From: Planctomycetota bacterium
Lineage (GTDB): Bacteria > Planctomycetota > Phycisphaerae > UBA1845
Reading direction: 5' to 3'
Assembly (NCBI GenBank): GCA_029558835.1
Contig: JAKQDH010000100.1
Coordinates: 1-64,000, forward strand
DNA length: 64,000 nt
Part shown: positions 41,353 to 50,383 of the stretch, piece after piece
Layout: every line of letters begins with the position of its first letter
Position numbering within the stretch: the first letter of the stretch is position 1
Notes under the pieces: generated by a model
Seen by the model: only the letters and a program-made list of their open reading frames with translations
Told to the model about the DNA's origin: nothing
The model's database searches: none
Made by a program: the position numbers and the translations under genes

Positions 41353-43434
41353 TCACTTCCGCTTGGGCGACAGCGCTTCGGTTCCGGGTACCGGTTCCAG
41401 GCGTGCCGCGCAAAACGGCTTGTTCGCCCAACTGATAGGGCTATCGATCCAACAGGCCACGTCACTCATGGTTACCTGGCACTCCTGGTGGATCGGCGGC
41501 GCCTCACGCTGCGTGAACTCTTCGGCGCACCCGGCCGGCGAATCCACCGGCCCCACGAAGATCACTTCGTGCGCGCGGGCGTACTGGAGCACCTCCGGCA
41601 CGCTGCGGAACTTCAGCACCGGCCGATCGGCGAATGCCAACGGTGGGCAGCCATAGGGCGCCGGGTCCGCCAATACGGCAATGGGCACTCCAGGTTGCCG
41701 TGCGATCCACTCGGCCTGGCGCGCCCGCGACCCGCGGCCCGCGGCGTCGACCGCGAAGCCATACAGATACCGCCCGGCCCCCACGGCCGTCCAGCCGATG
41801 ACCAGTGTGAAAATGACCACCAGCCGCACCGTCAGTCGGCTCCCCCGCTGTGCATCCGGCGGCTGCACTACCCCTCTGCCCTCCAGGGGGAGAGGGCAGG
41901 GTGAGGCGGCGACTCGGCCGTTACGCAGCGCCATCAGAAAGCAGGCCGTGCTGATCGCCAACGCCGTGTCCGGGAAGACCCCGAACCGTCCGTACTCGGC
42001 CGGCTTGCCCGCCCCAATGGCCACGAATTGCAGGAAGAACACCAGCGCCGGCACCGCCAGCGGCAACCAGAGCCGTTTGCCGCGCGCGATCCCGTGTGCC
42101 AGCCCCACGACCCCCAGCATCAGCACGGGTCCCGTCGCGCCTTCGGCCGACAGCTCCAGCACCCGCCACAGCCCCTCCCCCAGACGCCCGAGCTGATACA
42201 TCGCCAGCGAGTTGCCGAAGTTGCTGGCGAGCACCGCGCGATTGGCAAAGGCATTGATGACGAGGTAAGGGTTCGTTGCCAGGTATACGACCACGCCCAG
42301 GCCGACGCCCGCGACGGTGAGCACCGTGGCCGCGGACCACTCGCGTCCAGCCGACCGCCCGGCGGGCACGCCTGGATCTCCGCTCGGACCACCGTGGGCG
42401 AAACCGCGCGGGCGATCCGAACCGCGACCGTCCGGGAGCGGGCGTAGGTCAGCGCTACCGCGCGCGTGGGCGCGTGCATCCAACACCTTCATTCCGGCCA
42501 CCAGCGGGATCAGTACGAAGATCGGCCAGGACGACAGCACCATGCCGAAGGCCGCCCCACAACACGCGCACATCAGCCACCAGGACCGGCGCTGCGACGG
42601 TGTCATGCCGTGGCACAGGAGTCCGGCCCCGCTCGTTTCCGGACCGGCAACGACGGGGGCTGCTCTCGCCTGATAGCCGAGGCAACGCATGCCCAGCAGC
42701 ACCGCGCTGAGCATCAATACCGCCCCGGGCAGGTGCGGCTTGCCCTCGTGCGCCATGCACACCACCACCGGCAGCAGCGTGTAGAGCAGGGCCGCCACGA
42801 CGCCCGCCCCCGGTCCGCCCAGGCGACGCCCGAGCGCGAAGACTACCCACGCCCCCAGCATCCCGAAGCCTGCGGCGTACAGCCGGGCCGCCAGGTAGAA
42901 CTTGCCGAACTCCTCCGGCCGATCGACGTAATACGGCACGTCCGCCCGTACCTCCACCAGACCCAGCAGCCCCCCCAGCCGCACGAGCGCGCCTACCGGG
43001 TAGATGAACAGCCCGCCGTACTGGTAGAGCTGCGGGTCCAGCCGCCCCTGCGCCGGACGCATCCGCGCCAGCGCCATCATGGTGATCATCTCATCGGGTT
43101 GACAGGTGAAGAGCCGGTAGCGCAGGTAGATCGCGGCCACGTCCGCGGGCGAGGCCGTCCTGTCGACCGGCCCCGCGTCCGGGGGAACCGCGGCTGGGTC
43201 CACGTCCACGTCCGCCCCGCGCGCGGAATCGAACTTCCGCGAGACGTCGATCAGGCCCGCGATCCTCTCGCCGGACCAGGCATCCTCGCCTCCGAAAAGA
43301 AAGCGGTCGAAACGCCGGTCGGGCAGCCCCCAGCGCAGGCCGATCAGCGTCAGCAAGGCAAAGACGGCGCTGATGACACTCAACGCTACCGTCCCGCCTC
43401 GGCTGCCGGTGGATGAAGCAGGGGCGACGCTCAT
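41353..43434 (-). CDS. Large polytopic membrane glycosyltransferase-like protein
   Basis: 693 residues, about ten to twelve membrane segments and a soluble C-terminal domain of ~130 residues. The loop after the first helix carries acidic residues and the chain has the ArnT/PMT GT-C layout. It probably glycosylates an exported acceptor from a polyprenyl-linked sugar; substrate unknown. Two repeats are read through in frame: a GATCCGAACCGCGACCG-type repeat at residues about 328-340 (PLPDGRGSD) and a CCCTCTCCC palindrome at about 510-522. Both fall in loops. ATG 43434 is the likely start. It is not a close copy of the protein at 8.4 kb, but has the same architecture. Confidence 0.68.
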   Translation of the reverse strand: MSVAPASSTGSRGGTVALSVISAVFALLTLIGLRWGLPDRRFDRFLFGGEDAWSGERIAGLIDVSRKFDSARGADVDVDPAAVPPDAGPVDRTASPADVAAIYLRYRLFTCQPDEMITMMALARMRPAQGRLDPQLYQYGGLFIYPVGALVRLGGLLGLVEVRADVPYYVDRPEEFGKFYLAARLYAAGFGMLGAWVVFALGRRLGGPGAGVVAALLYTLLPVVVCMAHEGKPHLPGAVLMLSAVLLGMRCLGYQARAAPVVAGPETSGAGLLCHGMTPSQRRSWWLMCACCGAAFGMVLSSWPIFVLIPLVAGMKVLDARAHARGSADLRPLPDGRGSDRPRGFAHGGPSGDPGVPAGRSAGREWSAATVLTVAGVGLGVVVYLATNPYLVINAFANRAVLASNFGNSLAMYQLGRLGEGLWRVLELSAEGATGPVLMLGVVGLAHGIARGKRLWLPLAVPALVFFLQFVAIGAGKPAEYGRFGVFPDTALAISTACFLMALRNGRVAASPCPLPLEGRGVVQPPDAQRGSRLTVRLVVIFTLVIGWTAVGAGRYLYGFAVDAAGRGSRARQAEWIARQPGVPIAVLADPAPYGCPPLAFADRPVLKFRSVPEVLQYARAHEVIFVGPVDSPAGCAEEFTQREAPPIHQECQVTMSDVACWIDSPISWANKPFCAARLEPVPGTEALSPKRK
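41870..41906. repeat. CCCTCTCCC-family palindrome inside a coding region
   Basis: ACCCCTCTGCCCTCCAGGGG followed by GAGAGGGCAGGGTGAGG, read through by the membrane glycosyltransferase gene. The tail GGGTGAGG matches that of the copy at 61.3 kb. Confidence 0.7.
42415..42452. repeat. DGRGSD-coding repeat
   Basis: GATCCGAACCGCGACCG (42415-42431), then TCCGGGAGCGGGCGTAGGTC. The first 17 bases recur exactly at 44728-44744 in a non-coding gap. Here the minus strand encodes PLPDGRGSD inside the membrane glycosyltransferase. Confidence 0.7.
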
Positions 43435-43486
43435 CGCCGGCAGTATCGCATGAACTGCCGCGTTTGTGGAGCCCTGCAAAGAACGA

Positions 43487-43514
43487 CACCCGCCGGGGCC
43501 AATCCCCGCGGGTG
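43487..43514 (-). terminator. Terminator-like hairpin after the PEP-CTERM gene
   Basis: CACCCGCCGGGG (43487-43498) pairs with CCCCGCGGGTG (43504-43514) around a five-base loop with one bulged base. Read on the minus strand it lies 40 bases after the stop at 43554 and is followed by GTCGTTCTTTG, a modest T-rich tail. Confidence 0.55.
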
Positions 43515-43553
43515 CCGCTCAACGGGTGTCGCATGTCAGGATGCCGTCGGTCG

Positions 43554-44678
43554 CTACCGCTGGGTGTGCCTCCTCGGCAGCAGCAGGACCGCGCCGCCGA
43601 TGAGCAGGGCAAGCGTCCCCGGCTCCGGAACAATCGGCGGCCGCGGTATCGGTGGGTTCGGGGGAATCGGCTTGTCGGGTATGACGGGCTCCTCCGGCGT
43701 GATCGGCTCGTCGGGCTTCACCGGAATATCCGGCGGAATGGGACTGTCCGGCGGCGTCAGCGGCGTCGGCGGGTCCTCCGGTAGCGGCGCCGGCTCCTCC
43801 GGCTCCGTCGGGGTCACCGGCTCCTCCGTATCCTCCGTTGGCAACGGACGCGTGCTGGGGTGATCGACGGCCGTCTGCGCCGGAATCGACACGGGGGATC
43901 GGAACGCACGCCGCGGACTGGCCGCCATCCCGCCGCCGAAACCGAGCCCCCCGGTGCCACTCCGGGCGCCCAGGAGAATCTCGAAATCCCGATAGACGGC
44001 CGGCGGCAGCAGACCGAACACGCTCGCTACGGACTCCCCCGCCGGCCCACCCTCGTCGAGTACGATTTCCTTCGGCACGCTCGTCAGGTACAGCACCACG
44101 CTGGTCCCCGGAGGCGCGCAGATTTCCCCGCTGATCCGGAAGGAGTCCTTCGCGGGCGAGGATCGGTCGTTCAGCGCGAAGCCCGGCTCGAGGGTCAAGA
44201 CTGCTTCGCCGGTCATGTCGGTCCGTGACTGCACCACGATCTCGTCGGGCAGGACGAACAACCTGCCGCCCACGCGCAGGCTGAATCGCCGCAATACCGC
44301 GGTGGTGGACTCCTCACCCGGCGGTGGTACCACGTCGCACCCGATGTGCATGATGCGGTCCGGGAATCCGTGGAAGTTGCTCCAGCGGCAGACCTCTTCG
44401 AGCGAAAGGTCCTCATGTGGCCCCAGGTCGCCGCCGGCCCCGTCCGCTCCGCGCGCGGTCCAGGTGGCGTCGGTCACCAGGTACAACAACTCGAACGAGG
44501 CGCGGGCGGCGGACGAGCGTTCCCGCCGTTGTACCTTGAACGGGCCGCTGCGCGTGACGACGTCGGTACCGTTGTCCGGACGCGGCAAATGGTCGAGGTA
44601 GATGGTCTCCGCGGACGCTGGGCCCGCGGCCAGCGCCAACAGCATCCCCAGGCTGGCGCATGCCGACAGCCGTGACAT
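43554..44678 (-). CDS. PEP-CTERM secreted protein, proline-rich stalk
   Basis: 374 residues. Signal peptide ending near PASAE (residue 24), a globular region to about 240, then a Pro/Glu/Thr-rich stalk, and a C-terminal sorting tail VPEPGTLALL followed by a hydrophobic stretch and LPRR. PEP-CTERM tails are recognised by exosortase, which anchors or processes the protein on export to the surface. The globular part matches no family I recognise. AGGAGGGAG lies just upstream of ATG 44678, a strong ribosome site. A terminator-like hairpin follows. No exosortase is in the window. Confidence 0.82.
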   Translation of the reverse strand: MSRLSACASLGMLLALAAGPASAETIYLDHLPRPDNGTDVVTRSGPFKVQRRERSSAARASFELLYLVTDATWTARGADGAGGDLGPHEDLSLEEVCRWSNFHGFPDRIMHIGCDVVPPPGEESTTAVLRRFSLRVGGRLFVLPDEIVVQSRTDMTGEAVLTLEPGFALNDRSSPAKDSFRISGEICAPPGTSVVLYLTSVPKEIVLDEGGPAGESVASVFGLLPPAVYRDFEILLGARSGTGGLGFGGGMAASPRRAFRSPVSIPAQTAVDHPSTRPLPTEDTEEPVTPTEPEEPAPLPEDPPTPLTPPDSPIPPDIPVKPDEPITPEEPVIPDKPIPPNPPIPRPPIVPEPGTLALLIGGAVLLLPRRHTQR

Positions 44679-45157
44679 CTTTCTCCCTCCTCCTTCCTGA
44701 AACTCCTCCGCGTGCGTCTCGCCCCGCGATCCGAACCGCGACCGGCGGGGACCGGACGTACCTCAACGCCCATGGCGCCTGTTCGCTTACGCCTGCGCGG
44801 ACCCCGGGCCCACCCGACAATCTCCCCGCCTTGGGCCCCTGAATCCGCTGTGCTCGGCCTCCCCGATGCCGAGTCCTGTGGTGGGCAGAAACACCCCTTC
44901 TGCACCCCAACTCTAGGAGTGCTCCGGGATGGAATCCACCCACTCCGTCGCACGCGCCGGTTTTCGTGGTTATCGCCCTTGACTTGGCGAGGCCTTTCTC
45001 TCTGCGCCACGCCCGCGTTCCCATTTGCCAGACTGACCCGATTCGGGTATAGCGCTCCGGCGCGCCGCGGCTGTTGCAGCCGCCGCCCGTCGGCAGGAAG
45101 GTATGGCGGCGCCGCGCTCCGCCATGCTATGCAGGCCTCGCCGTCGGTTTCTCTGTG
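44679..45157. other. Intergenic region with repeat copies, no gene
   Basis: This lies between the PEP-CTERM gene and the helicase on opposite strands. It holds the 17-base GATCCGAACCGCGACCG repeat (44728-44744) and part of the composite palindromic element (45069-45127) just before the helicase start. No coding signal. Confidence 0.6.
45069..45127. repeat. Composite palindromic element, partial copy
   Basis: GGCTGTTGCAGCCGCCGCCC, GGCAGGAAGGTATGGCGGCG and GCGCTCCGCCATGC align with the reversed copy at 59.5 kb (GGCTGTTGTAGC, GGGCGGGAAGGCATGGCGGCG, GGCCATGCC). It ends about 30 bases before the helicase start. Confidence 0.65.
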
Positions 45158-47203
45158 GTGCGGAGCTACCTGGTGGCCGTGGTTGAGGACATGCTGGCCG
45201 CGGGCGGGGCCGTCGCCCGGAAGCTGCCACGTTTCGAGCTGCGCCCCCAGCAGCTTGCCATGGCCCACGCCGTGGCGGACGCCTTTGAGCGGCGTCATCA
45301 CCTCGTGGTGGAAGCGGGTACCGGAGTCGGCAAGAGCTTCGCCTACCTCATCCCCGCCATCGAGCGTATCCTCCATTCGGATGATCGCGTCGTGGTCAGC
45401 ACCCATACCATCGCGCTCCAGGAGCAGCTCATCCACAAGGACATCCCGTTCCTGCAGCAGGTGTTTGCCGAGCCGTTCACCGCGGTGTTGGTCAAGGGAC
45501 GCACGAACTACCTCGGGCTGCGCCGCCTTGCCCGCGCCAGCCAGCGGCAGAGCCAACTCTTCGAGACCGACGCGGAACAGCTCGAGCTGCGCCGCATCGA
45601 AACCTGGGCCCGGCAGACGGAGGACGGATCGCAGGCCGACCTGGTGCCACCGCCGAAGCGCACGGTCTGGGAACGTGTCCACAGTGACGCCAACGACTGC
45701 CTGGGTCGCAAGTGCCCGCACTTCGGAAGCTGCTTCTACCAGCGTGCCCGGCGGGAGATGACCCAGGCCCGGTTGCTGATCGTCAATCATGCCCTGCTGT
45801 TTTCGGACCTGGCGCTGCGCAGTCGCGGGGCCAACCTCCTGCCCAAGTATGACTGCCTCGTCCTCGATGAGGCCCACACCGTTGAGCAGGTGGCCGGGGA
45901 TCATCTCGGTTTGAGCCTCTCGCAATTACAGGTGCGGCTCCTGCTCAGCATGCTGTACAACCCCCGCACGCAACGTGGCACCCTCCGCGAGCGCCGCTTT
46001 CACGCGGCCCAGCATGCCGTGGCCGCCGCCCACGAGACCTGCCAGAGTTACTTCGCCGCGCTGGCCGGCTGGTGTGTAGAACAGGCTGGCTTCAACGGGC
46101 GTCTGAGCGGTTTGCCCCCGGTGCAGAACACGGTCTCGCCCACGCTCGGCAACCTCGCGGCCCTGTTGCGCGCAGCGTATGAAAACGCCAAGAGCGACGA
46201 CGAGCGCAGCGAGCTGGAAGGACTCGCCCGGCGTTGCGGGGAGCAGGCGGAGACCCTCCAGGCCCTGCACGAGCAGACCACCGCCGACTGGGTGTACTGG
46301 TTGGAGGTCGGCGGCACCCAGCGCCCGCAGGTGACGCTGCGCGGGCAACCCATCAACGTGGCACCGTCGCTGAAAACCTTGGTCTTCGAGAAGATCCCCG
46401 GCGTCGTGCTCACCTCGGCCACGCTCAGCACGGGCCGGAACACCGACGAGCCCTGCGCGGCGGGCGCGGCCGCGGCTGCCGCCGATGGCTCCTTCGATTA
46501 CCTTCGCGCACGCCTCGGCCTCGAAAGCGGTGAGGCCCTCGCCCTCGGATCTCCCTTTGATTACCGGCGGCAGGTTACCGTCCACGTGGCCACCGCCATG
46601 CCCGACCCGTCTGCGACGGAGGCCTTCCGCGCCGCCGTGGGCTGCGCGCTCCGCAAGTATCTGCTGCTGTCAGGTGGCCGGGCGTTCGTGCTGTTCACCA
46701 GTTACCAGATGCTCGAACGCTGTGCCCATGACATGGCACCATTCCTGGAGCAGAACGGGATGCCGCTGCTGGTGCAGGGGGCCGGTCTGCCGCGCTCGCA
46801 GATGCTCGCCCGCTTCCGCAAGACGCCCCGTAGCGTCCTCTTCGGCACGGAGAGCTTCTGGGGCGGCGTGGACGTGCCGGGCCCGGCCCTAAGCAACGTC
46901 ATCATCGTGCGGCTGCCCTTTGCCGTGCCGGACCGCCCGGTGATCGAGGCCCGCGTCGAGCAGATTCGCGCCCGGGGCGGCAACCCCTTCATGGAGTTTC
47001 AACTCCCCGAGGCCATCCTGAAGTTCAAGCAGGGCTTCGGTCGGCTCATCCGTACCCGCGACGACACCGGCATCGTCGTCATCCTCGATCCTCGAGTGCG
47101 CACCAAGCACTACGGTCGCCTGTTCCTGGACGCGCTGCCGGAGTGCCGCGTCGTCTGGGACAACGAGCCGCACGGCCAGGGCGTTTCGCAGTCCGCCTCG
47201 TAG
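45158..47203 (+). CDS. DinG/XPD-family ATP-dependent helicase
   Basis: About 681 residues. Superfamily 2 helicase with Walker A EAGTGVGKS (52-60), DEAH box LVLDEAHTVE, and C-terminal motifs LFTSYQMLE, GTESFWGGVDVPG and QGFGRLIRT. Three cysteines in CLGRKCPHFGSC have the spacing of three of the four Fe-S ligands of E. coli DinG. The fourth, usually in a KGRxNYLC-like segment, is Gly here (KGRTNYLGLRR), so the cluster may be incomplete or differently ligated. A 5'-3' DNA helicase role in repair is likely. The start is uncertain: GTG 45155 or 45158, after the repeat copy; no clear ribosome site. Confidence 0.85.
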   Translation: MRSYLVAVVEDMLAAGGAVARKLPRFELRPQQLAMAHAVADAFERRHHLVVEAGTGVGKSFAYLIPAIERILHSDDRVVVSTHTIALQEQLIHKDIPFLQQVFAEPFTAVLVKGRTNYLGLRRLARASQRQSQLFETDAEQLELRRIETWARQTEDGSQADLVPPPKRTVWERVHSDANDCLGRKCPHFGSCFYQRARREMTQARLLIVNHALLFSDLALRSRGANLLPKYDCLVLDEAHTVEQVAGDHLGLSLSQLQVRLLLSMLYNPRTQRGTLRERRFHAAQHAVAAAHETCQSYFAALAGWCVEQAGFNGRLSGLPPVQNTVSPTLGNLAALLRAAYENAKSDDERSELEGLARRCGEQAETLQALHEQTTADWVYWLEVGGTQRPQVTLRGQPINVAPSLKTLVFEKIPGVVLTSATLSTGRNTDEPCAAGAAAAAADGSFDYLRARLGLESGEALALGSPFDYRRQVTVHVATAMPDPSATEAFRAAVGCALRKYLLLSGGRAFVLFTSYQMLERCAHDMAPFLEQNGMPLLVQGAGLPRSQMLARFRKTPRSVLFGTESFWGGVDVPGPALSNVIIVRLPFAVPDRPVIEARVEQIRARGGNPFMEFQLPEAILKFKQGFGRLIRTRDDTGIVVILDPRVRTKHYGRLFLDALPECRVVWDNEPHGQGVSQSAS

Positions 47204-47228
47204 GTGCCCCGCGCGCGTCCGGCGCTGC

Positions 47229-47999
47229 TCAGACGCCCACCCGCCCGGTCCGCAGCCAGGTGGCCCAGTCGGTGCGACCGTTGCGCTCGGCTGCCCGCGC
47301 GGCCGTCTCCCAGGCATAGGCCACCAGAACGTGTCGCACGTGCCAGTCCCCCTCGTCGTGGGTGATGATGCTGTAGCGGGCGTGTGGCGTTCCCGCCTGT
47401 ATGACGTGCGGGTGTGGCAGGGCGTCTTCGAATGCCGGACACCCGACGCTGCCGGGGTCGACCACGAGCCGTCCATCGGGCAACCGCAAAGTCCCCGGAG
47501 AATGATCGTGGCCGCAGAGGATGACCGGCTCGGCGACCCCCACGAGATCGCCGACCACCTCGGTGGTGGGCCGCGGGCGCACGCCGGCCGCCGTTACCGC
47601 ACGCAACAGGTACTCGTCGTCGCGTCGCGGGGAGCCGTGGCACAGGCGGAATGCGCCGCCTAGCGCGGTCGTTGCCGGCAAAGCCTCCAGCCAGTGGACG
47701 TGTTCATCCCGCAACACGTCCCGCACGTAGGCGAGCGTCGATCCGCTGGCGGCCGGCGTCATCATGTCGGTGATGAGACGATCCTCGTTCCCGCGCACCG
47801 TGGGCAGGGCCAGACTCAGAAGGACATCGGCCGTCCGCTCGGGAGCAAGCGGTCCATACAGGCTGTCCCCAAGGTTCACAATCTGCGCGATGCCGCGGCC
47901 GCGAATATCGCGCAGGACGGCCTCCAGCGCCCAGTGATTCCCGTGGATATCCGAAAGGACAGCTACCGGCGCGACGTCACTCAGAGGATGCGGCGTCAT
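47229..47999 (-). CDS. Calcineurin-like metallophosphoesterase
   Basis: 256 residues. Metal-site motifs in order: SDIHGN (16-21), GDSLYG, RGNED, CHGSP and GHDHSPG, as in YfcE/MJ0936-type phosphodiesterases. It hydrolyses a phosphomono- or diester; the natural substrate is unknown. It starts within the stop of the upstream membrane protein gene (ATGA, 47996-47999), so the two are translationally coupled. Confidence 0.88.
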   Translation of the reverse strand: MTPHPLSDVAPVAVLSDIHGNHWALEAVLRDIRGRGIAQIVNLGDSLYGPLAPERTADVLLSLALPTVRGNEDRLITDMMTPAASGSTLAYVRDVLRDEHVHWLEALPATTALGGAFRLCHGSPRRDDEYLLRAVTAAGVRPRPTTEVVGDLVGVAEPVILCGHDHSPGTLRLPDGRLVVDPGSVGCPAFEDALPHPHVIQAGTPHARYSIITHDEGDWHVRHVLVAYAWETAARAAERNGRTDWATWLRTGRVGV

Positions 48000-48772
48000 G
48001 CCGTGTTCCGCGCCGCGTGGTGCGTCGATCGCCGCCTTGCCCCCCCTGTTTCACCTCCCGGCCTCGACTGCCCGCACGCGGTTCTCGCGGGTCCCCCGTT
48101 GCACGCGGCCAGCAGAGTGCGGGATTCCGAGAACAGCCAGATGTGTTCCCACGCGTCCCGCATGCCCACCCAGCGGTAGAATGTCAGATACGCGAGGGTC
48201 GGCAGCCAGACCGGCAGGTCTTCCTCCCGGCAGAACCGACTGGTCGTGTCCACGCCGGCCGGCTCCGCGAGCAGCACCCGCAGCACCTCCGCGGCTCGGA
48301 CACGGTCGGCCCGACGCAGGTACCACGCGCTCTGCCCGCGGCGGACGGCCGCCACCACCAGGCGCGGTCCCCACAAGAAGGCGTCCATAAACGAGGCGGC
48401 CGGCCGGGGATTGGCCGTCACTCCTCCGAACCTCGCCGGCTCCCGGGCGGGCGCCGGCAGCAACGCGTTTTCCACCTGTGCGTAAGGATCCGCCTCCTGG
48501 CGCGCCTTCTCGTTTGCACGCCGATCCCGGTGGATCTCCACGCAGTACAGCAGCGGCAGGAAAGCCAACGCAGCCAGTTCAAACAGCACGACCCAATTCA
48601 GCCAGCTTAGGCCTGCAGAGTAAACCGCCGCGAATCTGAACCCTGGCCACAGGACGCTGGCTGCTACCGCCGGTGCAAGCAGCGACAAGGGTATGCCCAG
48701 AGCCGCCATTCCGGCTACCTTGAGCCGAAGTCCCCACTCCCGCTGGCGGAGGCACACAACAAACTCGTCCAT
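47996..48772 (-). CDS. Membrane protein of unknown function
   Basis: 258 residues. Two hydrophobic segments near residues 22-45 and 57-80, then a mostly soluble C-terminal region with an Arg-rich end. I recognise no family. It overlaps the phosphoesterase gene by four bases and must be linked to it in function or expression. ATG 48772 is chosen; a GTG three codons upstream is possible. Confidence 0.6.
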   Translation of the reverse strand: MDEFVVCLRQREWGLRLKVAGMAALGIPLSLLAPAVAASVLWPGFRFAAVYSAGLSWLNWVVLFELAALAFLPLLYCVEIHRDRRANEKARQEADPYAQVENALLPAPAREPARFGGVTANPRPAASFMDAFLWGPRLVVAAVRRGQSAWYLRRADRVRAAEVLRVLLAEPAGVDTTSRFCREEDLPVWLPTLAYLTFYRWVGMRDAWEHIWLFSESRTLLAACNGGPARTACGQSRPGGETGGARRRSTHHAARNTA

Positions 48773-49390
48773 CTCGTTCACGGCCGACCTCCCCGTGACG
48801 ATATGGTCATCGCCCGCAGTCGCCTTCCTGAAGTATGAACGCAGGATGGCCGCGTGCAAGTCGCAAACCCGACACCTTGCCTGGTATCTAGACGTACTCC
48901 GGGTCGCTATGGCGGGCAGGAATTGCGCGATTCGACCCCGGTTGGACACTCTCTTACGAGGGGCTACGCCTGGCAGTGGGGCGGAGAGACGTTATCCGCA
49001 CACCTTGGTCCGGCGTCGTCGACAAACGAAAGCGGGCGCCGGCAGCCCACGCGGACTGTGAACCCGGCGCCCTCACCGCTGGTCACTCTTTCGCGGAACG
49101 GACACCCTCCGCACCGACAGGGCGGCTGCGGTCGCCCCCCGACCACTAGCAGAAACCGCAACCGCCCGTCAGCGCAGGGCCCTCCGTCTTGCGTACAGGT
49201 GGGACCAGGCCGACTCGGCGGCCCGGTCCGGTTACTTCCTCGCGGGGTTGCTCCTCGCAGTCGTCTGCCTGGAACCCGGCTTGGACACGTCGCGGAAGAA
49301 CCTCCCTCCGGCCCGACGCGACGTCACGATCTCTATGTCTATATATCCTATAGACGCAGACGATGCAAGCGTTTTGACGGATCTTTTTTA
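48773..49390. other. 618-base gap, no gene recognised
   Basis: This lies upstream of the minus-strand membrane protein and downstream of the Rrf2 gene. No coding signal is seen. It contains an AT-rich inverted repeat at 49337-49355, unusual in this GC-rich DNA, so promoter or operator sites may lie here. Confidence 0.5.
49337..49355. promoter_or_regulatory. AT-rich inverted repeat, operator-like
   Basis: GTCTATA (49337-49343), spacer TATCC, TATAGAC (49349-49355), a perfect 7-base dyad in AT-rich sequence 36 bases beyond the stop of the Rrf2 gene. It shares CCTATAG with the palindrome upstream of that gene. Confidence 0.4.
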
Positions 49391-49858
49391 TCAGACTGGC
49401 GGACGCTCGGGTGTACTGGGAAGACCGACGGGTATCGGCCCGCTAGTGTCGAACCCGCTGCCCGTCAAATCGGCCAACGTCGTACTGAACAAGAATGATT
49501 TGTAAGCTGCAACAACTTTATTCCATCGGTGGTGAACAGGACAAGGGGGAAACGCGTCGTCACCGCAGTGCTCGTTCCCGAACGGGCAGGTGGTCCGGCG
49601 TAGCGTGTCATCGAAGGCACCGAGGACGTCCGCGAGGTGAACTTCGGAGGGAGCCCGAAGGAGGCGGAAGCCACCGCCGATCCCGCGTGTACTGCTGAGT
49701 ATGCCTCGGCGCACCAGTTCGCTAAGCATCTTCTGGAGGTACTTGAGGGGAATCTTCGTGTCGGAGGCGATGTCCTTGGCCAGCACGGGTCGCCCAGCGG
49801 CATGGGCAGCAATGTAGGAGGCGGCCCGAAGCGCATATTCGCAGGTTTGTGACAGCAA
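49391..49858 (-). CDS. Rrf2-family transcription regulator with Fe-S type cysteines
   Basis: 155 residues. N-terminal winged helix with SQTCEYALRAASYIAAHA and IPLKYLQKMLSELVRRGILSSTRGIGGGF, then three cysteines C91-x6-C98-x7-C106 (CPFGNEHC...C), as in IscR/NsrR-type proteins that ligate an Fe-S cluster and sense iron, NO or redox state. TTG 49858 is chosen because it gives the family start and GGAG lies eight bases upstream; GTG 49867 is possible. It stands alone, so its target is not obvious. Confidence 0.85.
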   Translation of the reverse strand: MLSQTCEYALRAASYIAAHAAGRPVLAKDIASDTKIPLKYLQKMLSELVRRGILSSTRGIGGGFRLLRAPSEVHLADVLGAFDDTLRRTTCPFGNEHCGDDAFPPCPVHHRWNKVVAAYKSFLFSTTLADLTGSGFDTSGPIPVGLPSTPERPPV

Positions 49859-49887
49859 GGGTTGCACTCCAATGAACGACGACCAGA

Positions 49888-49895
49888 CCTATAGG
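49888..49895. promoter_or_regulatory. CCTATAGG palindrome upstream of the Rrf2 gene
   Basis: A perfect 8-base palindrome 30 bases before the Rrf2 start. On the minus strand it follows a weak promoter-like pair, TTGCAC and TAAACT spaced 17 bases. It could be an auto-regulatory site. Confidence 0.35.
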
Positions 49896-50002
49896 GAGTT
49901 TAGAAGGTAGCAGCGTCCCGTGCAAGCCTGCTCTGGGGGTACGGACCGAGCTGGCTGGGGTGCGTAGGGAGGACCCCAAGTCGACCGCGCGATCAGGGTG
50001 GC

Positions 50003-50383
50003 TTAAAGGTACAGGGGCTGGTCGAAGCGCAAGCCCAAACCTACTCCGGGTGGGAGTGTGTCGCGCTGGGGCTCCGTCCGCACCACCGTGGCAAAGCGGA
50101 TTTCTCCCCGCAAATGGGCCAGGTGAGGGGCGTCCGGGCCGGGGTCGAGGACGACCTCGATCCGTTCGCCCAAGGCGACGGCGAAGCGCTGCGAAACCTG
50201 AACGTGGATGCCGCCTTCGCTGATGTTGTCGGCCGCGCACAGCACGGGAGTGCCTGCGCCAGTGCCGAGCAGCTTGGCAGCAACGACCACGTTCCGACGC
50301 TGACTCACACGGGCATCGTCCGCCACGGGGGCGGTAGCGGGGCTGGGCCCGGGCGACGGAGACGTTCGCGCAATCTGGGGCAT
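50003..50383 (-). CDS. PilZ domain protein
   Basis: 126 residues. PilZ cyclic di-GMP binding motifs: RVSQR (25-29, the RxxxR motif) and NISEGG (53-58, the [D/N]xSxxG motif), followed by beta strands and GVGLGLRFDQPLYL. It should bind cyclic di-GMP, possibly that made by the cyclase at 3.0 kb. A Pro/Ser/Ala-rich N-terminus precedes the domain. Target process unknown. Confidence 0.85.
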   Translation of the reverse strand: MPQIARTSPSPGPSPATAPVADDARVSQRRNVVVAAKLLGTGAGTPVLCAADNISEGGIHVQVSQRFAVALGERIEVVLDPGPDAPHLAHLRGEIRFATVVRTEPQRDTLPPGVGLGLRFDQPLYL

